Part shown: positions 1-9,248 of the stretch, in pieces
How the letters are laid out: the number at the start of each line of letters is the position of its first letter
Position numbering within the stretch: position 1 is the stretch's first letter
DNA from: Suttonella sp. R2A3
GTDB lineage: Bacteria > Pseudomonadota > Gammaproteobacteria > Cardiobacteriales > Cardiobacteriaceae
DNA: 64,000 bases
Assembly: GCF_021513215.1 (NCBI RefSeq)
Contig: NZ_CP090975.1
Coordinates: 1,582,001 to 1,646,000, forward strand
Reading direction: 5' to 3'
The notes under the pieces: generated by a model
Seen by the model: the letters and a program-made list of their open reading frames with translations, nothing else
Databases searched by the model: none
What the model was told of the DNA's origin: nothing
Position numbers and translations under genes: made by a program

Positions 1-1914
1 TTGTCTGATTACAGCGAAGCCGAATTTAATGAACTCAATGATTATATTGATCATTGGCGCGATATGAATTTTGCCTACGCAGCGGTTAAGCAACTCGAAG
101 GCAAATATTTGGTGCAAAACCGTGTCACTGGCGAAGTCTATGAAAGCCCACAGTTCCTGTATATGTTGGTCGGGATGTGCTTGTTTGCTGACTATCCACG
201 CGACACGCGCCTGGATTATGTGAAGCGCTTTTACGATGCAGCCTCAACGTTTAAGTTGTCGCTGCCGACACCGATTATGAGCGGTGTGCGCACGCCATCA
301 CGTCAGTTCAGTTCGTGTGTGCTGATTGAATGTGATGACAGTCTGGATTCGATTAATGCCACCAGTAGTGCGATTGTTCGCTATGTGTCGCAGCGTGCTG
401 GGATTGGTATCAACGCTGGGCGTATTCGCGCTGAGGGTAGCGAAATTCGCAGTGGCGAGGCGCGTCATACCGGGTGTATTCCGTTTTATAAACACTTCCA
501 AACCGCGGTGAAATGCTGCTCACAAGGTGGCGTGCGTGGTGGGGCGGCAACGCTGTTCTATCCTATGTGGCATCTGGAAGTGGAATCACTGCTGGTGTTG
601 AAAAATAACCGTGGGGTGGAAACCAACCGCGTGCGTCATATGGATTACGGCGTACAAATCAACCGCTTGCTCTATCAGCGCTTGTTGAAAAAACAACATA
701 TTACACTGTTTTCGCCATCAGACGTTCCGGGGTTATACGAAGCATTTTTTGCCGATCAAGACGAATTTGAGCGCTTATATACGAAGTATGAAGCCGATGA
801 GTCGATTCGTAAGCGTAGCGTGCCAGCGGTGGATCTGTTTTCATTGATGTTGCAAGAGCGTGCTGGTACGGGGCGGGTTTATGTGCAACACGTCGATCAC
901 TGCAACACCCACAGCCCGTTTGACCCTGCGGTAGCGCCGGTACGCCAGTCGAATCTGTGTATGGAAATTGCGCTGCCGACCAAACCGCTCAATGATCTTA
1001 ACGATGAAGACGGCGAGATTGCTTTGTGTACGTTGTCTGCGCTGAATTTGGGGGCGTTTGATGATTTGGCCGATATCGAGCCAGTGGCCGATTTGATTGT
1101 GCGCGCACTTGATGCGTTGCTCGATTATCAGGATTACCCGGTGCCAGCAGCGTATAACGCGACGATGAAGCGCCGTACGCTTGGGGTGGGTGTGATCAAC
1201 TACGCGTATTATTTGGCGAAAAACGGCACCAAATACAGCGACGGATCTGCATTAGGGCTCACCCACCGCGCGTTTGAAGCGATCCAGTATTATTTACTCA
1301 AAGCATCAAACACCTTGGCGAAAGAAAAAGGCGCGTGTCCGGCATTTGCCGATACGGTCTATAGTAAAGGCGTGCTGCCGATCGATACCTATAAAAAAGA
1401 GCTCGATAAAATTTGCGATGAACCGCTGCAGCTTGATTGGGAAGCGCTGCGCAAAGAAATTACCACCCATGGTTTGCGTAACTCAACCTTAAGTGCGCTG
1501 ATGCCGTCAGAAACCTCCAGCCAGATTGCTAATGCGACCAATGGTATTGAACCGCCACGTGGCTTTGTGTCGGTAAAAGCGTCAAAAGATGGCATTTTAA
1601 AACAAGTGGTACCGGAGTTTTTCAGGCTCAAAGGCCAGTATGAGCTGTTATGGCAAATGCCGGGTAACGAAGGGTATTTGCAGTTGGTGGCGGTGATGCA
1701 AAAATTCGTCGATCAAACGATTTCTGCAAACACCAGCTACGATCCACAGCGCTACCCGGGTGGGAAAGTGCCGATGAATCAACTTATTAAAGACCTATTG
1801 TTAACGTATAAACTGGGCGTTAAGACCTTGTACTATCACAATACGCGTGATGGGGCTGTTGATAACCAAGACGACCTTGCCGATGATTGTGCCGGCGGGG
1901 CGTGTAAAATTTAA
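1..1914 (+). CDS. nrdA: Ribonucleoside-diphosphate reductase class Ia, alpha subunit (5' end outside window)
   Basis: The large subunit reduces ribonucleoside diphosphates to deoxyribonucleotides using the radical made by NrdB. The frame is open at base 1 and the product lacks about 119 N-terminal residues (the ATP cone region) relative to E. coli NrdA, so the TTG at base 1 is not a start. Visible active-site residues are Cys106 (in SSCV), Cys320 (in SNLCMEI) and Cys343 (in ALCTLSALNLG), matching E. coli Cys225, Cys439 and Cys462 with a constant offset of 119. The radical-relay Tyr pair is in YYHNTRD. The C-terminal redox pair is kept as CAGGACKI. nrdB follows after 12 bases, so the two are co-transcribed. 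Confidence 0.97.
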   Translation: MSDYSEAEFNELNDYIDHWRDMNFAYAAVKQLEGKYLVQNRVTGEVYESPQFLYMLVGMCLFADYPRDTRLDYVKRFYDAASTFKLSLPTPIMSGVRTPSRQFSSCVLIECDDSLDSINATSSAIVRYVSQRAGIGINAGRIRAEGSEIRSGEARHTGCIPFYKHFQTAVKCCSQGGVRGGAATLFYPMWHLEVESLLVLKNNRGVETNRVRHMDYGVQINRLLYQRLLKKQHITLFSPSDVPGLYEAFFADQDEFERLYTKYEADESIRKRSVPAVDLFSLMLQERAGTGRVYVQHVDHCNTHSPFDPAVAPVRQSNLCMEIALPTKPLNDLNDEDGEIALCTLSALNLGAFDDLADIEPVADLIVRALDALLDYQDYPVPAAYNATMKRRTLGVGVINYAYYLAKNGTKYSDGSALGLTHRAFEAIQYYLLKASNTLAKEKGACPAFADTVYSKGVLPIDTYKKELDKICDEPLQLDWEALRKEITTHGLRNSTLSALMPSETSSQIANATNGIEPPRGFVSVKASKDGILKQVVPEFFRLKGQYELLWQMPGNEGYLQLVAVMQKFVDQTISANTSYDPQRYPGGKVPMNQLIKDLLLTYKLGVKTLYYHNTRDGAVDNQDDLADDCAGGACKI

Positions 1915-1926
1915 TCGGAGTGGATC

Positions 1927-3078
1927 ATGACTGAATCATGCCAGTATCGCTACAGTACGTTTTCGCAAAACAAAAATGACCAGCTAAAAGAGCCGATGTT
2001 TCTCGGTCAGCCGGTGAATGTGGCGCGCTATGACCAGCAAAAATATGAAGTGTTTGAGAAGCTGATTGAAAAGCAGTTGTCGTTTTTCTGGCGTCCTGAG
2101 GAAATTGATGTCTCACAAGACCGGATCGATTACCAAAATTTGCCAACACACGAACAGCATATTTTCATCAGCAATCTGAAATACCAGACCCTGCTTGATT
2201 CTATTCAGGGTCGTAGTCCAAACGTTGCTTTGCTGCCGCTGGTGTCGATCCCAGAGCTCGAAACCTGGATTGAAACGTGGTCGTTTTCTGAAACCATCCA
2301 CTCACGCTCGTATACGCATATTATTCGTAATATCGTCAACGATCCGAATGTGGTGTTCGATGATATTGTCGAGAATGAGTACATTAAAGCGCGTGCGCAA
2401 GATATTGCTAAATATTACGATGATCTGATCGAATACACCCAGCGCTACTTGATGGTTGGTTATGGTGAGCATGAAGTCAATGGCTGCAGCTTTACCGTGA
2501 GCAAGCGCGAGCTGAAGAAAAAGATTTACCTGTGCTTGATGTGCGTGAATGTGCTCGAAGCGATTCGTTTTTATGTCTCGTTTGCGTGCTCGTTTGCCTT
2601 CGCCGAGCGTGAATTGATGGAAGGGAATGCAAAAATCATCAAATTGATTGCGCGTGATGAAGCGTTGCATTTGACTAGTACCCAGCACATGATCAATATT
2701 CTGCGCAGCGGGCAAGACGATCCGGAGATGGCGGAAATCGCCAAAGAATGTGAGCAGGATGCGTTTGAAGTCTTCCGTGTGGCCGCTGAGCAAGAAAAAG
2801 AATGGGCGGAATATTTATTCAAAGATGGCTCGATGATTGGCTTGAATCGTGATATTTTGGCGCAATATGTCGAATACATCACCAATTTGCGCATGCAGGC
2901 GGTCGGGCTCGAACCGGCGTTCCCGCACGCCAAGCAGAACCCGATCCCGTGGATTAACGCGTGGTTGTCGTCAGACAATGTGCAAGTGGCGCCACAGGAA
3001 GTTGAAATCAGCTCGTATCTCATCGGGCAGATCGATTCTGAAGTCAATCTCGACGACTTGGATGACTTCGAGCTCTAA
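1927..3078 (+). CDS. nrdB: Ribonucleoside-diphosphate reductase class Ia, beta subunit
   Basis: The small subunit houses the di-iron centre and tyrosyl radical that NrdA needs. At 383 residues it is close to E. coli NrdB (376). The radical site is intact: SETIHSRSY places the iron ligands at Glu122 and His125 and the radical Tyr at residue 129, as in E. coli Glu115, His118 and Tyr122. The later helix motif ARDEALH carries further ligands. The C-terminal tail ending in DDLDDFEL is the usual NrdA docking segment. The ATG follows a purine-rich site in CGGAGTGG. The stop codon lies one base before the ferredoxin start, so translation is probably coupled. Confidence 0.97.
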   Translation: MTESCQYRYSTFSQNKNDQLKEPMFLGQPVNVARYDQQKYEVFEKLIEKQLSFFWRPEEIDVSQDRIDYQNLPTHEQHIFISNLKYQTLLDSIQGRSPNVALLPLVSIPELETWIETWSFSETIHSRSYTHIIRNIVNDPNVVFDDIVENEYIKARAQDIAKYYDDLIEYTQRYLMVGYGEHEVNGCSFTVSKRELKKKIYLCLMCVNVLEAIRFYVSFACSFAFAERELMEGNAKIIKLIARDEALHLTSTQHMINILRSGQDDPEMAEIAKECEQDAFEVFRVAAEQEKEWAEYLFKDGSMIGLNRDILAQYVEYITNLRMQAVGLEPAFPHAKQNPIPWINAWLSSDNVQVAPQEVEISSYLIGQIDSEVNLDDLDDFEL

Positions 3079-3079
3079 T

Positions 3080-3349
3080 ATGGCGTTAATCACCACCAAT
3101 CAACACCGTTTTCGCCTTGAGGTGGGTGAGACCTTGCTTGATGGTCTGATCCGCACCGGGCACGCGGTGGAATATCAATGTCGCGAAGGGTACTGCGGGA
3201 GCTGCCGGGTACGCGCGCAGGGCGAGTTTAGCTACGTTCGCGCGCCACTGGCCTATACTGGGCCGGGCGAAGTGCTCGCTTGTTGCGCGGTGCCCAAAAC
3301 CGATATTTTTTTAGATATTGATCTGGCGGTATTGCGTCGTACGGGTTGA
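3080..3349 (+). CDS. yfaE: 2Fe-2S ferredoxin, YfaE type, for NrdB cofactor maintenance
   Basis: An 89-residue plant-type ferredoxin starting at the ATG one base after the nrdB stop. Cluster cysteines are Cys34, Cys39 and Cys42 (CREGYCGSC) and Cys68 or Cys69 near ACCAV. In E. coli, YfaE sits in the same place and supplies electrons for assembling and repairing the di-iron tyrosyl-radical centre of NrdB; position and length argue for the same job here. A longer frame begins inside nrdB at 2849, but the tight junction and family length favour 3080. A terminator follows 22 bases downstream. Confidence 0.9.
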   Translation: MALITTNQHRFRLEVGETLLDGLIRTGHAVEYQCREGYCGSCRVRAQGEFSYVRAPLAYTGPGEVLACCAVPKTDIFLDIDLAVLRRTG

Positions 3350-3371
3350 AATACACTTAAATCATCTCTCG

Positions 3372-3409
3372 AAACCCTAATTATCTCTCATAATTGGGGT
3401 TTTATTGTT
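3372..3409 (+). terminator. Rho-independent terminator after nrdA-nrdB-yfaE
   Basis: A 12-base-pair stem with one G-T pair: left arm 3372-3383, loop 3384-3390, right arm 3391-3402, followed by a T-rich stretch. It closes the ribonucleotide reductase operon. Confidence 0.8.
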
Positions 3410-3499
3410 TCTGCGGTTGATTTTTTAACCTGTTTTGATGCGTTGCGAATAAAATGGCATGACGTTTAATCTAATGATCGATTGATCTAGGAAGGAAAG

Positions 3500-4957
3500 A
3501 TGAGATTTATTGAGACTAAAGTCGGCGCTGAAGCTGGAGATGCTTACGCACAACATAATCTTGGTGTTATGTATGCTAAAGGACAAGGTGTCGCACGAGA
3601 TGATGAAGTAGCGGTGAATTGGTGGAGAAAAGCCGCAGAACAGGGGCTCGCTGCCGCACAATATAATCTTGGTCTTGCGTATGCTAATGGAAAAGGTGTC
3701 ACACAAGATGATGAAGCAGCAGTAAATTGGTATCGCAAAGCAGCAGAACAGGGGGATACTACCGCACAACATAATCTTGCTGTTATGTATGCTGAGGGAA
3801 GAGGCGTTGCGCAAGATGATGAAGCAGCGGTGAAATGGTATCGCAAAGCGGCAGAGCAGGGGGCTGCTGACGCACAAAACAATCTTGCTATTATGTATGC
3901 TAAAGGAAAAGGCGTCGCACGAGATGATGGGGCAGCGGTGAATTGGTGGAGGAAAGCCGCAGAGCAGGGGAATGCTGCTGCTCAATACCTTCTTGGTCTT
4001 GCGTATACTAAGGGAGAAGGCATCACGCAGGATTATGAAGTGGCGGTGAATTGGTTTAATAAAGCTGCGGAGCAGGGGATTGCTGATGCACAAGCCATTC
4101 TTGCTGTTATGTATACTAAGGGAGAAAGTGTCGCGCGAGATGATGAAGCAGCAGTGAATTGGTATCGCAAAGCCGCAGAGCAGGGGAATGCTGCTGCACA
4201 ATACTTTCTTGGTCTTGCGTATACTAAGGGAGAAGGTGTCGCACAAGATGATGAAGTCGCAGTGAATTGGTATCGCAAAGCCGCAGAGCAAGGGGATGCT
4301 GACGCACAAACCAATCTTGGTTGGATGTATGATATGGGAAGAGGTGTCGCGCGTGATGAAGAAGTAGCGGTGAAATGGTATCGTAAAGCGGCGGAGCAGG
4401 GATATGCTGGGGCACAAACCAAGCTTGGTATTATGTATTCTCTTGGAGAAGGTGTCGCGCAAGATTATAAAGAAGCGGTGGGGTGGTTGAGAAAAGCCGT
4501 GGAGCAGGGAAATGCTGATGCACAAGCCATCCTTGATGTTATATATCCTAAAGGACTAGTCGCCACACAAGATTATGTAGCCGCGGTGAATTGGTATCGC
4601 AAAGCCGCAGAGCAAGGGGATGCTGACGCACAATTCTCTCTTGGTGTTATGTATGCTAAAGGACGAGGCGTCGCGCAAAATGACGAAACGGCGGTGGATT
4701 GGTATCGTAAAGCGGCGGAGCAGGGGGTTGTTGAGGCACAATACAATCTTGGTCTTATGTATGCTAAGGGAGAAGGCGTCGCGCAAGATCATGAAGCAGC
4801 GGTGAATTGGTTTAGAAAAGCGGCGGAGCAGGGGCATGCTGATGCACAATATGCTCTTAGTGTTATGCATGCTAAAAGACAAGACGTCACACAAGCTGTT
4901 AAAACAACGGAGAAGTGGTATCACAAGCTCATTCAGCGTATCTTCCCTCGGAGATAG
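3500..4957 (+). CDS. Sel1-repeat protein with 13 repeats, no signal peptide
   Basis: A 485-residue protein made almost wholly of about 13 Sel1-like repeats of 36 residues, each following the pattern AQxxLGxMYxxGxGV...DxxxAVxWYRKAAEQG. Sel1 repeats form alpha-solenoids that bind other proteins; the partner is unknown. The ATG at 3500 follows a good ribosome site (AGGAAGGA) and an in-frame TAG lies at 3488-3490, so no signal peptide was missed. The N-terminus resembles the region just after the signal peptide in the three secreted paralogues at 52-54 kb (FSETKTRAEAGDA), so this copy looks like a version that lost its export signal. The last repeat ends in a basic tail, LIQRIFPRR. Confidence 0.85.
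   Translation: MRFIETKVGAEAGDAYAQHNLGVMYAKGQGVARDDEVAVNWWRKAAEQGLAAAQYNLGLAYANGKGVTQDDEAAVNWYRKAAEQGDTTAQHNLAVMYAEGRGVAQDDEAAVKWYRKAAEQGAADAQNNLAIMYAKGKGVARDDGAAVNWWRKAAEQGNAAAQYLLGLAYTKGEGITQDYEVAVNWFNKAAEQGIADAQAILAVMYTKGESVARDDEAAVNWYRKAAEQGNAAAQYFLGLAYTKGEGVAQDDEVAVNWYRKAAEQGDADAQTNLGWMYDMGRGVARDEEVAVKWYRKAAEQGYAGAQTKLGIMYSLGEGVAQDYKEAVGWLRKAVEQGNADAQAILDVIYPKGLVATQDYVAAVNWYRKAAEQGDADAQFSLGVMYAKGRGVAQNDETAVDWYRKAAEQGVVEAQYNLGLMYAKGEGVAQDHEAAVNWFRKAAEQGHADAQYALSVMHAKRQDVTQAVKTTEKWYHKLIQRIFPRR
3544..4900 (+). repeat. Tandem 108-base repeats within the Sel1 gene
   Basis: The coding repeats are also repeats at the DNA level, with a 108-base period. Units spaced 216 bases apart are closest: the stretch starting near 3961 is almost base-identical to that starting near 4177, which suggests recent two-unit duplication. 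The lack of minus-strand stops in the repeats creates long antisense frames that are not genes. Confidence 0.8.
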
Positions 4958-5140
4958 GGTTTCTCTATTTCATCTACCCATACGCTACTTTTAATGAAAT
5001 CTCTGCTAGATATATGACCTATTGATACGCCCTTTTTTATGATTATTACAATGGTTGTGCTTTGTTATGGGCTAATGAGTGATATAAGCACAAAGAATAC
5101 ATTTTATAAGCTGACGTGATGATAAAAGGGGGCGATAACT

Positions 5141-5169
5141 TTGTGTTCATCGTAGCCATGTCGTAAAAT
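5141..5169 (+). promoter_or_regulatory. Predicted sigma70 promoter of acnA
   Basis: TTGTGT at 5141-5146 and TAAAAT at 5164-5169 with a 17-base spacer, 44 bases before the acnA ATG. The remainder of the 256-base gap after the Sel1 gene shows no gene. Confidence 0.55.
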
Positions 5170-5213
5170 AGAGCGTTAGTGAATTTATTCTAAAATAGCA
5201 AAGTGAGGCAATC

Positions 5214-7847
5214 ATGACGACAAAAAAACAATCGTTGTCTGTGGGCGATAAACAGTACGCCTACTACCCTTTATCATCGGTGGTTGATGGTAATCATCTG
5301 GCAAAACTGCCATTTTCGATTAAAATTTTGCTCGAAAACTTGCTGCGTACCTGCGACGGTGAATCAGTTACTGAAGATGACGTTCAAGCATTAGCAACCT
5401 GGACACCAACCAGCCTGACTGAAAAAGAAATCGCTTTTAGTCCCAGTCGCGTCATTTTGCAGGATTTTACAGGCGTACCTTGTGTGGTCGATTTGGCCGC
5501 AATGCGCGATGCGATGGTTGCCTTAGGCGGTGATCCACAGAAAATTAACCCACAAGTGCCGGTTGATCTGGTTATTGACCATTCCGTGATGGTGGATTAT
5601 TTTGCCAGCGATGATGCAGTCGAGAAAAATGCTGCGATTGAGTTTGAACGCAATAATGAGCGTTATCAGTTTCTGCGTTGGGGGCAAAAAGCGTTTGATA
5701 AATTCCGTGTGGTACCACCAGATACTGGTATTGTTCACCAGGTCAACCTCGAGTACCTCGCACAAGTGGTTTTCCAGAATAACGACGGCGACGAAGCGCT
5801 TGTCTACCCAGATAGCCTGGTTGGTACCGACTCGCACACTACCATGATCAACGGCCTTGGTGTCCTTGGTTGGGGTGTTGGTGGGATCGAAGCCGAAGCG
5901 GCGATGCTTGGCCAACCGATCACCATGCTGGTGCCTGATGTTGTTGGGTTTGAATTAACCGGCAAATTGCAGCCAGGGGTTACCGCGACCGACTTAGTAT
6001 TAACCGTCACGCAAATGCTGCGTGAACTTGGTGTGGTGGGTAAATTTGTTGAATTTTTCGGCGATGGCCTGGTTGATCTGCCGTTGGCTGACCGTGCAAC
6101 GATTGCCAACATGGCACCAGAATACGGTGCGACGTGTGGCATCTTCCCAATTGATGAAGAAACGCTGAACTATATGCGTCTTTCTGGTCGTGATGAAGAT
6201 TTGATTGAGCTAACGCGTGAGTATGCCAAAGCTCAAGGCATGTGGCGTGAGCAAGGCGCACGTCCGCAATACACCACCACCTTAACCTTGGATATGGGGA
6301 CTGTAGTTCCATCGGTTGCTGGTCCTAAGCGTCCGCAAGACCGTATCGAGCTGACCGAACTGAGCAAGAAAGCTAATGAATTATTGCCCGCAGAGCCTAA
6401 ATCAGCGCAGGTGACGATGAATGGTGAAACCTTCACCCTTGAAGACGGCGCGGTGGTGATTAACGCGATCACCAGTTGTACCAACACCTCTAACCCATCT
6501 GTGATGCTGGCTGCTGGTTTGGTGGCGAAAAAAGCGGTTGAGAATGGTTTGGTTCGTAAGCCGTGGTGTAAAACCTCATTGGCTCCAGGCTCACAAGTGG
6601 TGACTGAATATCTCGAGAAAGCTGGGCTGATTCCGTATCTTGAAAAAGTTGGGTTCCATGTGGTCGGCTATGGCTGTACGACCTGTATTGGTAACTCTGG
6701 CCCATTACCGGATGAAGTAGGCGATGCGATCGATGAGCATGATCTAACCGTTGCATCCGTGCTTTCAGGTAACCGTAACTTCGAAGGCCGTGTGCATGCT
6801 AAAGTGAAAATGAATTTCCTGGCTTCACCACCGCTGGTGGTCGCTTATTCCTTGCTTGGTACGGTCTGTAAAGACATCACCTCAGATGTGATCGGTACCA
6901 ACGCTGAAGGTAAAGATATTTACTTGAAAGATATCTGGCCAACCTCTGAAGAAGTGCATGAGCAACTTTCAGCGATTGAGCGTGAAATGTATGTCAAAGG
7001 CTACGACGATGTCTTCAAAGGCTCTGAAATGTGGCAAAACATCCAGGTCGCTGAATCGAAAAGCTATGACTGGGATGAAAGTTCAACTTACATCAAGAAC
7101 CCACCATACTTTGAAGGTATGCCGAAACAAGCACCGAGTGAGTTGCCACAAATTAAGGGCGCTCGCGTTCTCGCACGCTTAGGTGATTCAATCACTACCG
7201 ACCATATCTCTCCTGCTGGCTCGTTCAAACCAGAAACGCCAGCTGGACGGTTTTTGGTTGGACGAGGCGTTGAACCAAAAGACTTTAACTCGTATGGTTC
7301 ACGTCGTGGTAACGATGATGTGATGGTGCGTGGGACCTTTGGTAACATCCGTCTGCGTAACGAACTCGCCCCAGGCACAGAAGGGGGTTGGACAACCAAC
7401 TTCTTAAATGGCGAAGTCGAAACCATCTACGATGCGTCTATGGCGTATCAAGAAAACAATATTCCATTGGTTGTGTTGGCCGGTAAAGAATATGGTACTG
7501 GCTCTTCACGTGACTGGGCGGCTAAAGGCACCATTTTGCTAGGTGTCCAAGCGGTTATCACTGAGAGCTTTGAACGTATTCACCGCTCGAACTTGGTTGG
7601 CATGGGCGTTCTGCCACTGCAATTCCAAGACGGTGAAACGCGCGAAACCTTAGGCTTAAAAGGCGATGAAACTTTCGATTTCGCCGAACTGACTAAGGGC
7701 GCAAAAATGCTTGATGTCACCGCAACCTCGCCTGAGGGTGAGGTGAAAAACTTCACCGTGCGTGTACGCATCGATACCCCGAAAGAGTGGGCGTACTACC
7801 AACACGGTGGTATCTTGCAATATGTGCTCCGTCAATTAGACAACTAA
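5214..7847 (+). CDS. acnA: Aconitate hydratase A
   Basis: Interconverts citrate and isocitrate in the TCA cycle. The 877-residue product matches the AcnA/IRP type in size (E. coli 891) and domain order, with the swivel domain at the C-terminus. The 4Fe-4S ligands are Cys422 (SCTNTSNP), Cys488 and Cys491 ([10 protein letters not shown]). The C-terminal substrate-binding motif [12 protein letters not shown] is present. The ATG follows GTGAGG. It is a single-gene transcript, with a predicted promoter upstream and a strong terminator 23 bases downstream. AcnA-type enzymes are usually the oxidant-stable form; whether acnB also exists cannot be seen here. Confidence 0.96.
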   Translation: MTTKKQSLSVGDKQYAYYPLSSVVDGNHLAKLPFSIKILLENLLRTCDGESVTEDDVQALATWTPTSLTEKEIAFSPSRVILQDFTGVPCVVDLAAMRDAMVALGGDPQKINPQVPVDLVIDHSVMVDYFASDDAVEKNAAIEFERNNERYQFLRWGQKAFDKFRVVPPDTGIVHQVNLEYLAQVVFQNNDGDEALVYPDSLVGTDSHTTMINGLGVLGWGVGGIEAEAAMLGQPITMLVPDVVGFELTGKLQPGVTATDLVLTVTQMLRELGVVGKFVEFFGDGLVDLPLADRATIANMAPEYGATCGIFPIDEETLNYMRLSGRDEDLIELTREYAKAQGMWREQGARPQYTTTLTLDMGTVVPSVAGPKRPQDRIELTELSKKANELLPAEPKSAQVTMNGETFTLEDGAVVINAITSCTNTSNPSVMLAAGLVAKKAVENGLVRKPWCKTSLAPGSQVVTEYLEKAGLIPYLEKVGFHVVGYGCTTCIGNSGPLPDEVGDAIDEHDLTVASVLSGNRNFEGRVHAKVKMNFLASPPLVVAYSLLGTVCKDITSDVIGTNAEGKDIYLKDIWPTSEEVHEQLSAIEREMYVKGYDDVFKGSEMWQNIQVAESKSYDWDESSTYIKNPPYFEGMPKQAPSELPQIKGARVLARLGDSITTDHISPAGSFKPETPAGRFLVGRGVEPKDFNSYGSRRGNDDVMVRGTFGNIRLRNELAPGTEGGWTTNFLNGEVETIYDASMAYQENNIPLVVLAGKEYGTGSSRDWAAKGTILLGVQAVITESFERIHRSNLVGMGVLPLQFQDGETRETLGLKGDETFDFAELTKGAKMLDVTATSPEGEVKNFTVRVRIDTPKEWAYYQHGGILQYVLRQLDN

Positions 7848-7870
7848 GCAAGAACCAACATCGTTGGATC

Positions 7871-7903
7871 AAAAAAGCAGGCTTTCGAGCCTGCTTTTTT
7901 ATT
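7871..7903 (+). terminator. Rho-independent terminator, acnA
   Basis: A perfect 13-base-pair stem (7871-7883 with 7888-7900) closed by a TTCG tetraloop and flanked by A and T runs, so it can work in both directions between the convergent acnA and dcuA. Confidence 0.92.
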
Positions 7904-7935
7904 ATCTGCCTTAGTGGCAATGGATCAAAAATGCC

Positions 7936-9240
7936 TTATAAGATCACGCTCCCCCAAGTAAAGCCTAAGATCACGCTCAGCGTAATGGCCAGCGTTCCCG
8001 GGATTAAAAATGGGTGGTTAAAGACTAATTTACCAATTTGGGTTGAGCCAGTATCATCCATTTCCACCGCCGCTAATAAGGTTGGGTAGGTGGGCAAAAC
8101 AAACAGGGCGCTGACTGCAGCAAATGAAGCGATTGCGGTAAGTGGCTCAACGCCAAGTACTAAAGCGGCTGGGAGTAATGCTTTTGCAGTCGCTGCTTGT
8201 GAATACAGCAGCATGCTCGCAAAAAAGAAGGTCACCGCGAGCATCCACGGATAATCATCAAGGATGCGGCTGGCGGTTTCTTTAATGTCCTCTAAGTGGG
8301 CGCTGACAAAGGTATCGCCAAGCCAAGCAACACCAAGTACACAAATACATGCGCTCATGCCCGATTTGAATGTTGAGGCATTGAGCACTCGGTTCGGATC
8401 AATTTTTGTCGCAAACACGATGAATGTTGCGGCTGCCAGCATAAAGGTCATAATCGCTTCGTTACGTGGCAAGGTTGGGTTTTCAATAATCCCCACCTTA
8501 TCGCTAATCAAAGTAGCGTAGGTCACAACAACCGCGATGGTGAGAAGAAAAATCAACACAGAACGTTTAGCGCCAGATTTGATATTAATCGCTTGCGCGC
8601 CACGTAAGCTGACCTGTCCGTTTTCTAACCGCCGCTGGTATTCTGGATCTTGATCGAGTTCTTTGCCCAGAAAATTAGCAACAACTGCGGTGAGCATACA
8701 GGCGAGAAAAGTCGTTGGGATACAGATGGCGAGTAGTTGCAGATAGCCCACACCAAGCGGTTCTAACACCCCGCTGACAAACACGACAGCTGCAGAAATG
8801 GGTGAGGCGGTGATGGCAATCTGTGAGGCGACCACTGCAATCGATAACGGGCGCGACGGGCGAATACCTTGTTCTTTAGCCACCTCTGCGATCACCGGAA
8901 GGGTTGAAAATGCGGTGTGTCCTGTGCCAGCCAGCAAGGTCATCACATACGTCACAACCGGCGCTAAAAAAGTAATGTGTTTGGGGTTGCGGCGCAAAAT
9001 CCGTTCGGCAATATGGACTAAATAATCCAAACCGCCGGCGACCTGCATGGCCGCAATCGCAGCGATAACCGACATAATGATGAGAATGACATCAATCGGA
9101 ATACTGCCAGGGCTCATGCCAAGTAATAAACACAAGACTGCAACACCGAGCCCACCAGCATAACCGATAGCGATAGAGCCAAGTCGTGCGCCAATAAAAA
9201 TGGCGCCAAGAACGACGATTAATTGCACGATCCACATCAT
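7936..9240 (-). CDS. dcuA: Anaerobic C4-dicarboxylate transporter, DcuA type
   Basis: An inner-membrane carrier of 434 residues (E. coli DcuA 433) that exchanges aspartate, fumarate, malate and succinate. The N-terminal run IGARLGSIAIGYAGGLG and the segment AAMQVAGGLDYLVHIAERIL follow DcuA rather than DcuB. At least ten hydrophobic segments are visible. It lies 8 bases after aspA on the same strand, the aspA-dcuA arrangement found in enteric bacteria, so aspartate taken up is deaminated to fumarate. The first of two adjacent ATG codons is used; AAAGGAG precedes both. Confidence 0.93.
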   Translation of the reverse strand: MMWIVQLIVVLGAIFIGARLGSIAIGYAGGLGVAVLCLLLGMSPGSIPIDVILIIMSVIAAIAAMQVAGGLDYLVHIAERILRRNPKHITFLAPVVTYVMTLLAGTGHTAFSTLPVIAEVAKEQGIRPSRPLSIAVVASQIAITASPISAAVVFVSGVLEPLGVGYLQLLAICIPTTFLACMLTAVVANFLGKELDQDPEYQRRLENGQVSLRGAQAINIKSGAKRSVLIFLLTIAVVVTYATLISDKVGIIENPTLPRNEAIMTFMLAAATFIVFATKIDPNRVLNASTFKSGMSACICVLGVAWLGDTFVSAHLEDIKETASRILDDYPWMLAVTFFFASMLLYSQAATAKALLPAALVLGVEPLTAIASFAAVSALFVLPTYPTLLAAVEMDDTGSTQIGKLVFNHPFLIPGTLAITLSVILGFTWGSVIL

Positions 9241-9248
9241 GTGCTCCT

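Noticed and set aside
2302-2793. Long minus-strand frames inside nrdB and other core genes
   Set aside because: They are antisense shadows of well-conserved genes, without ribosome sites or family features.
3425-4525. A 366-residue minus-strand frame opposite the Sel1 gene
   Set aside because: It exists because the 108-base repeats contain no stop in that antisense frame. It has no ribosome site and repeats a meaningless pattern.
3544-4900. Regular repeats suggestive of a CRISPR array
   Set aside because: The period is 108 bases in frame with a protein repeat of 36 residues; there are no unique spacers and no cas genes.
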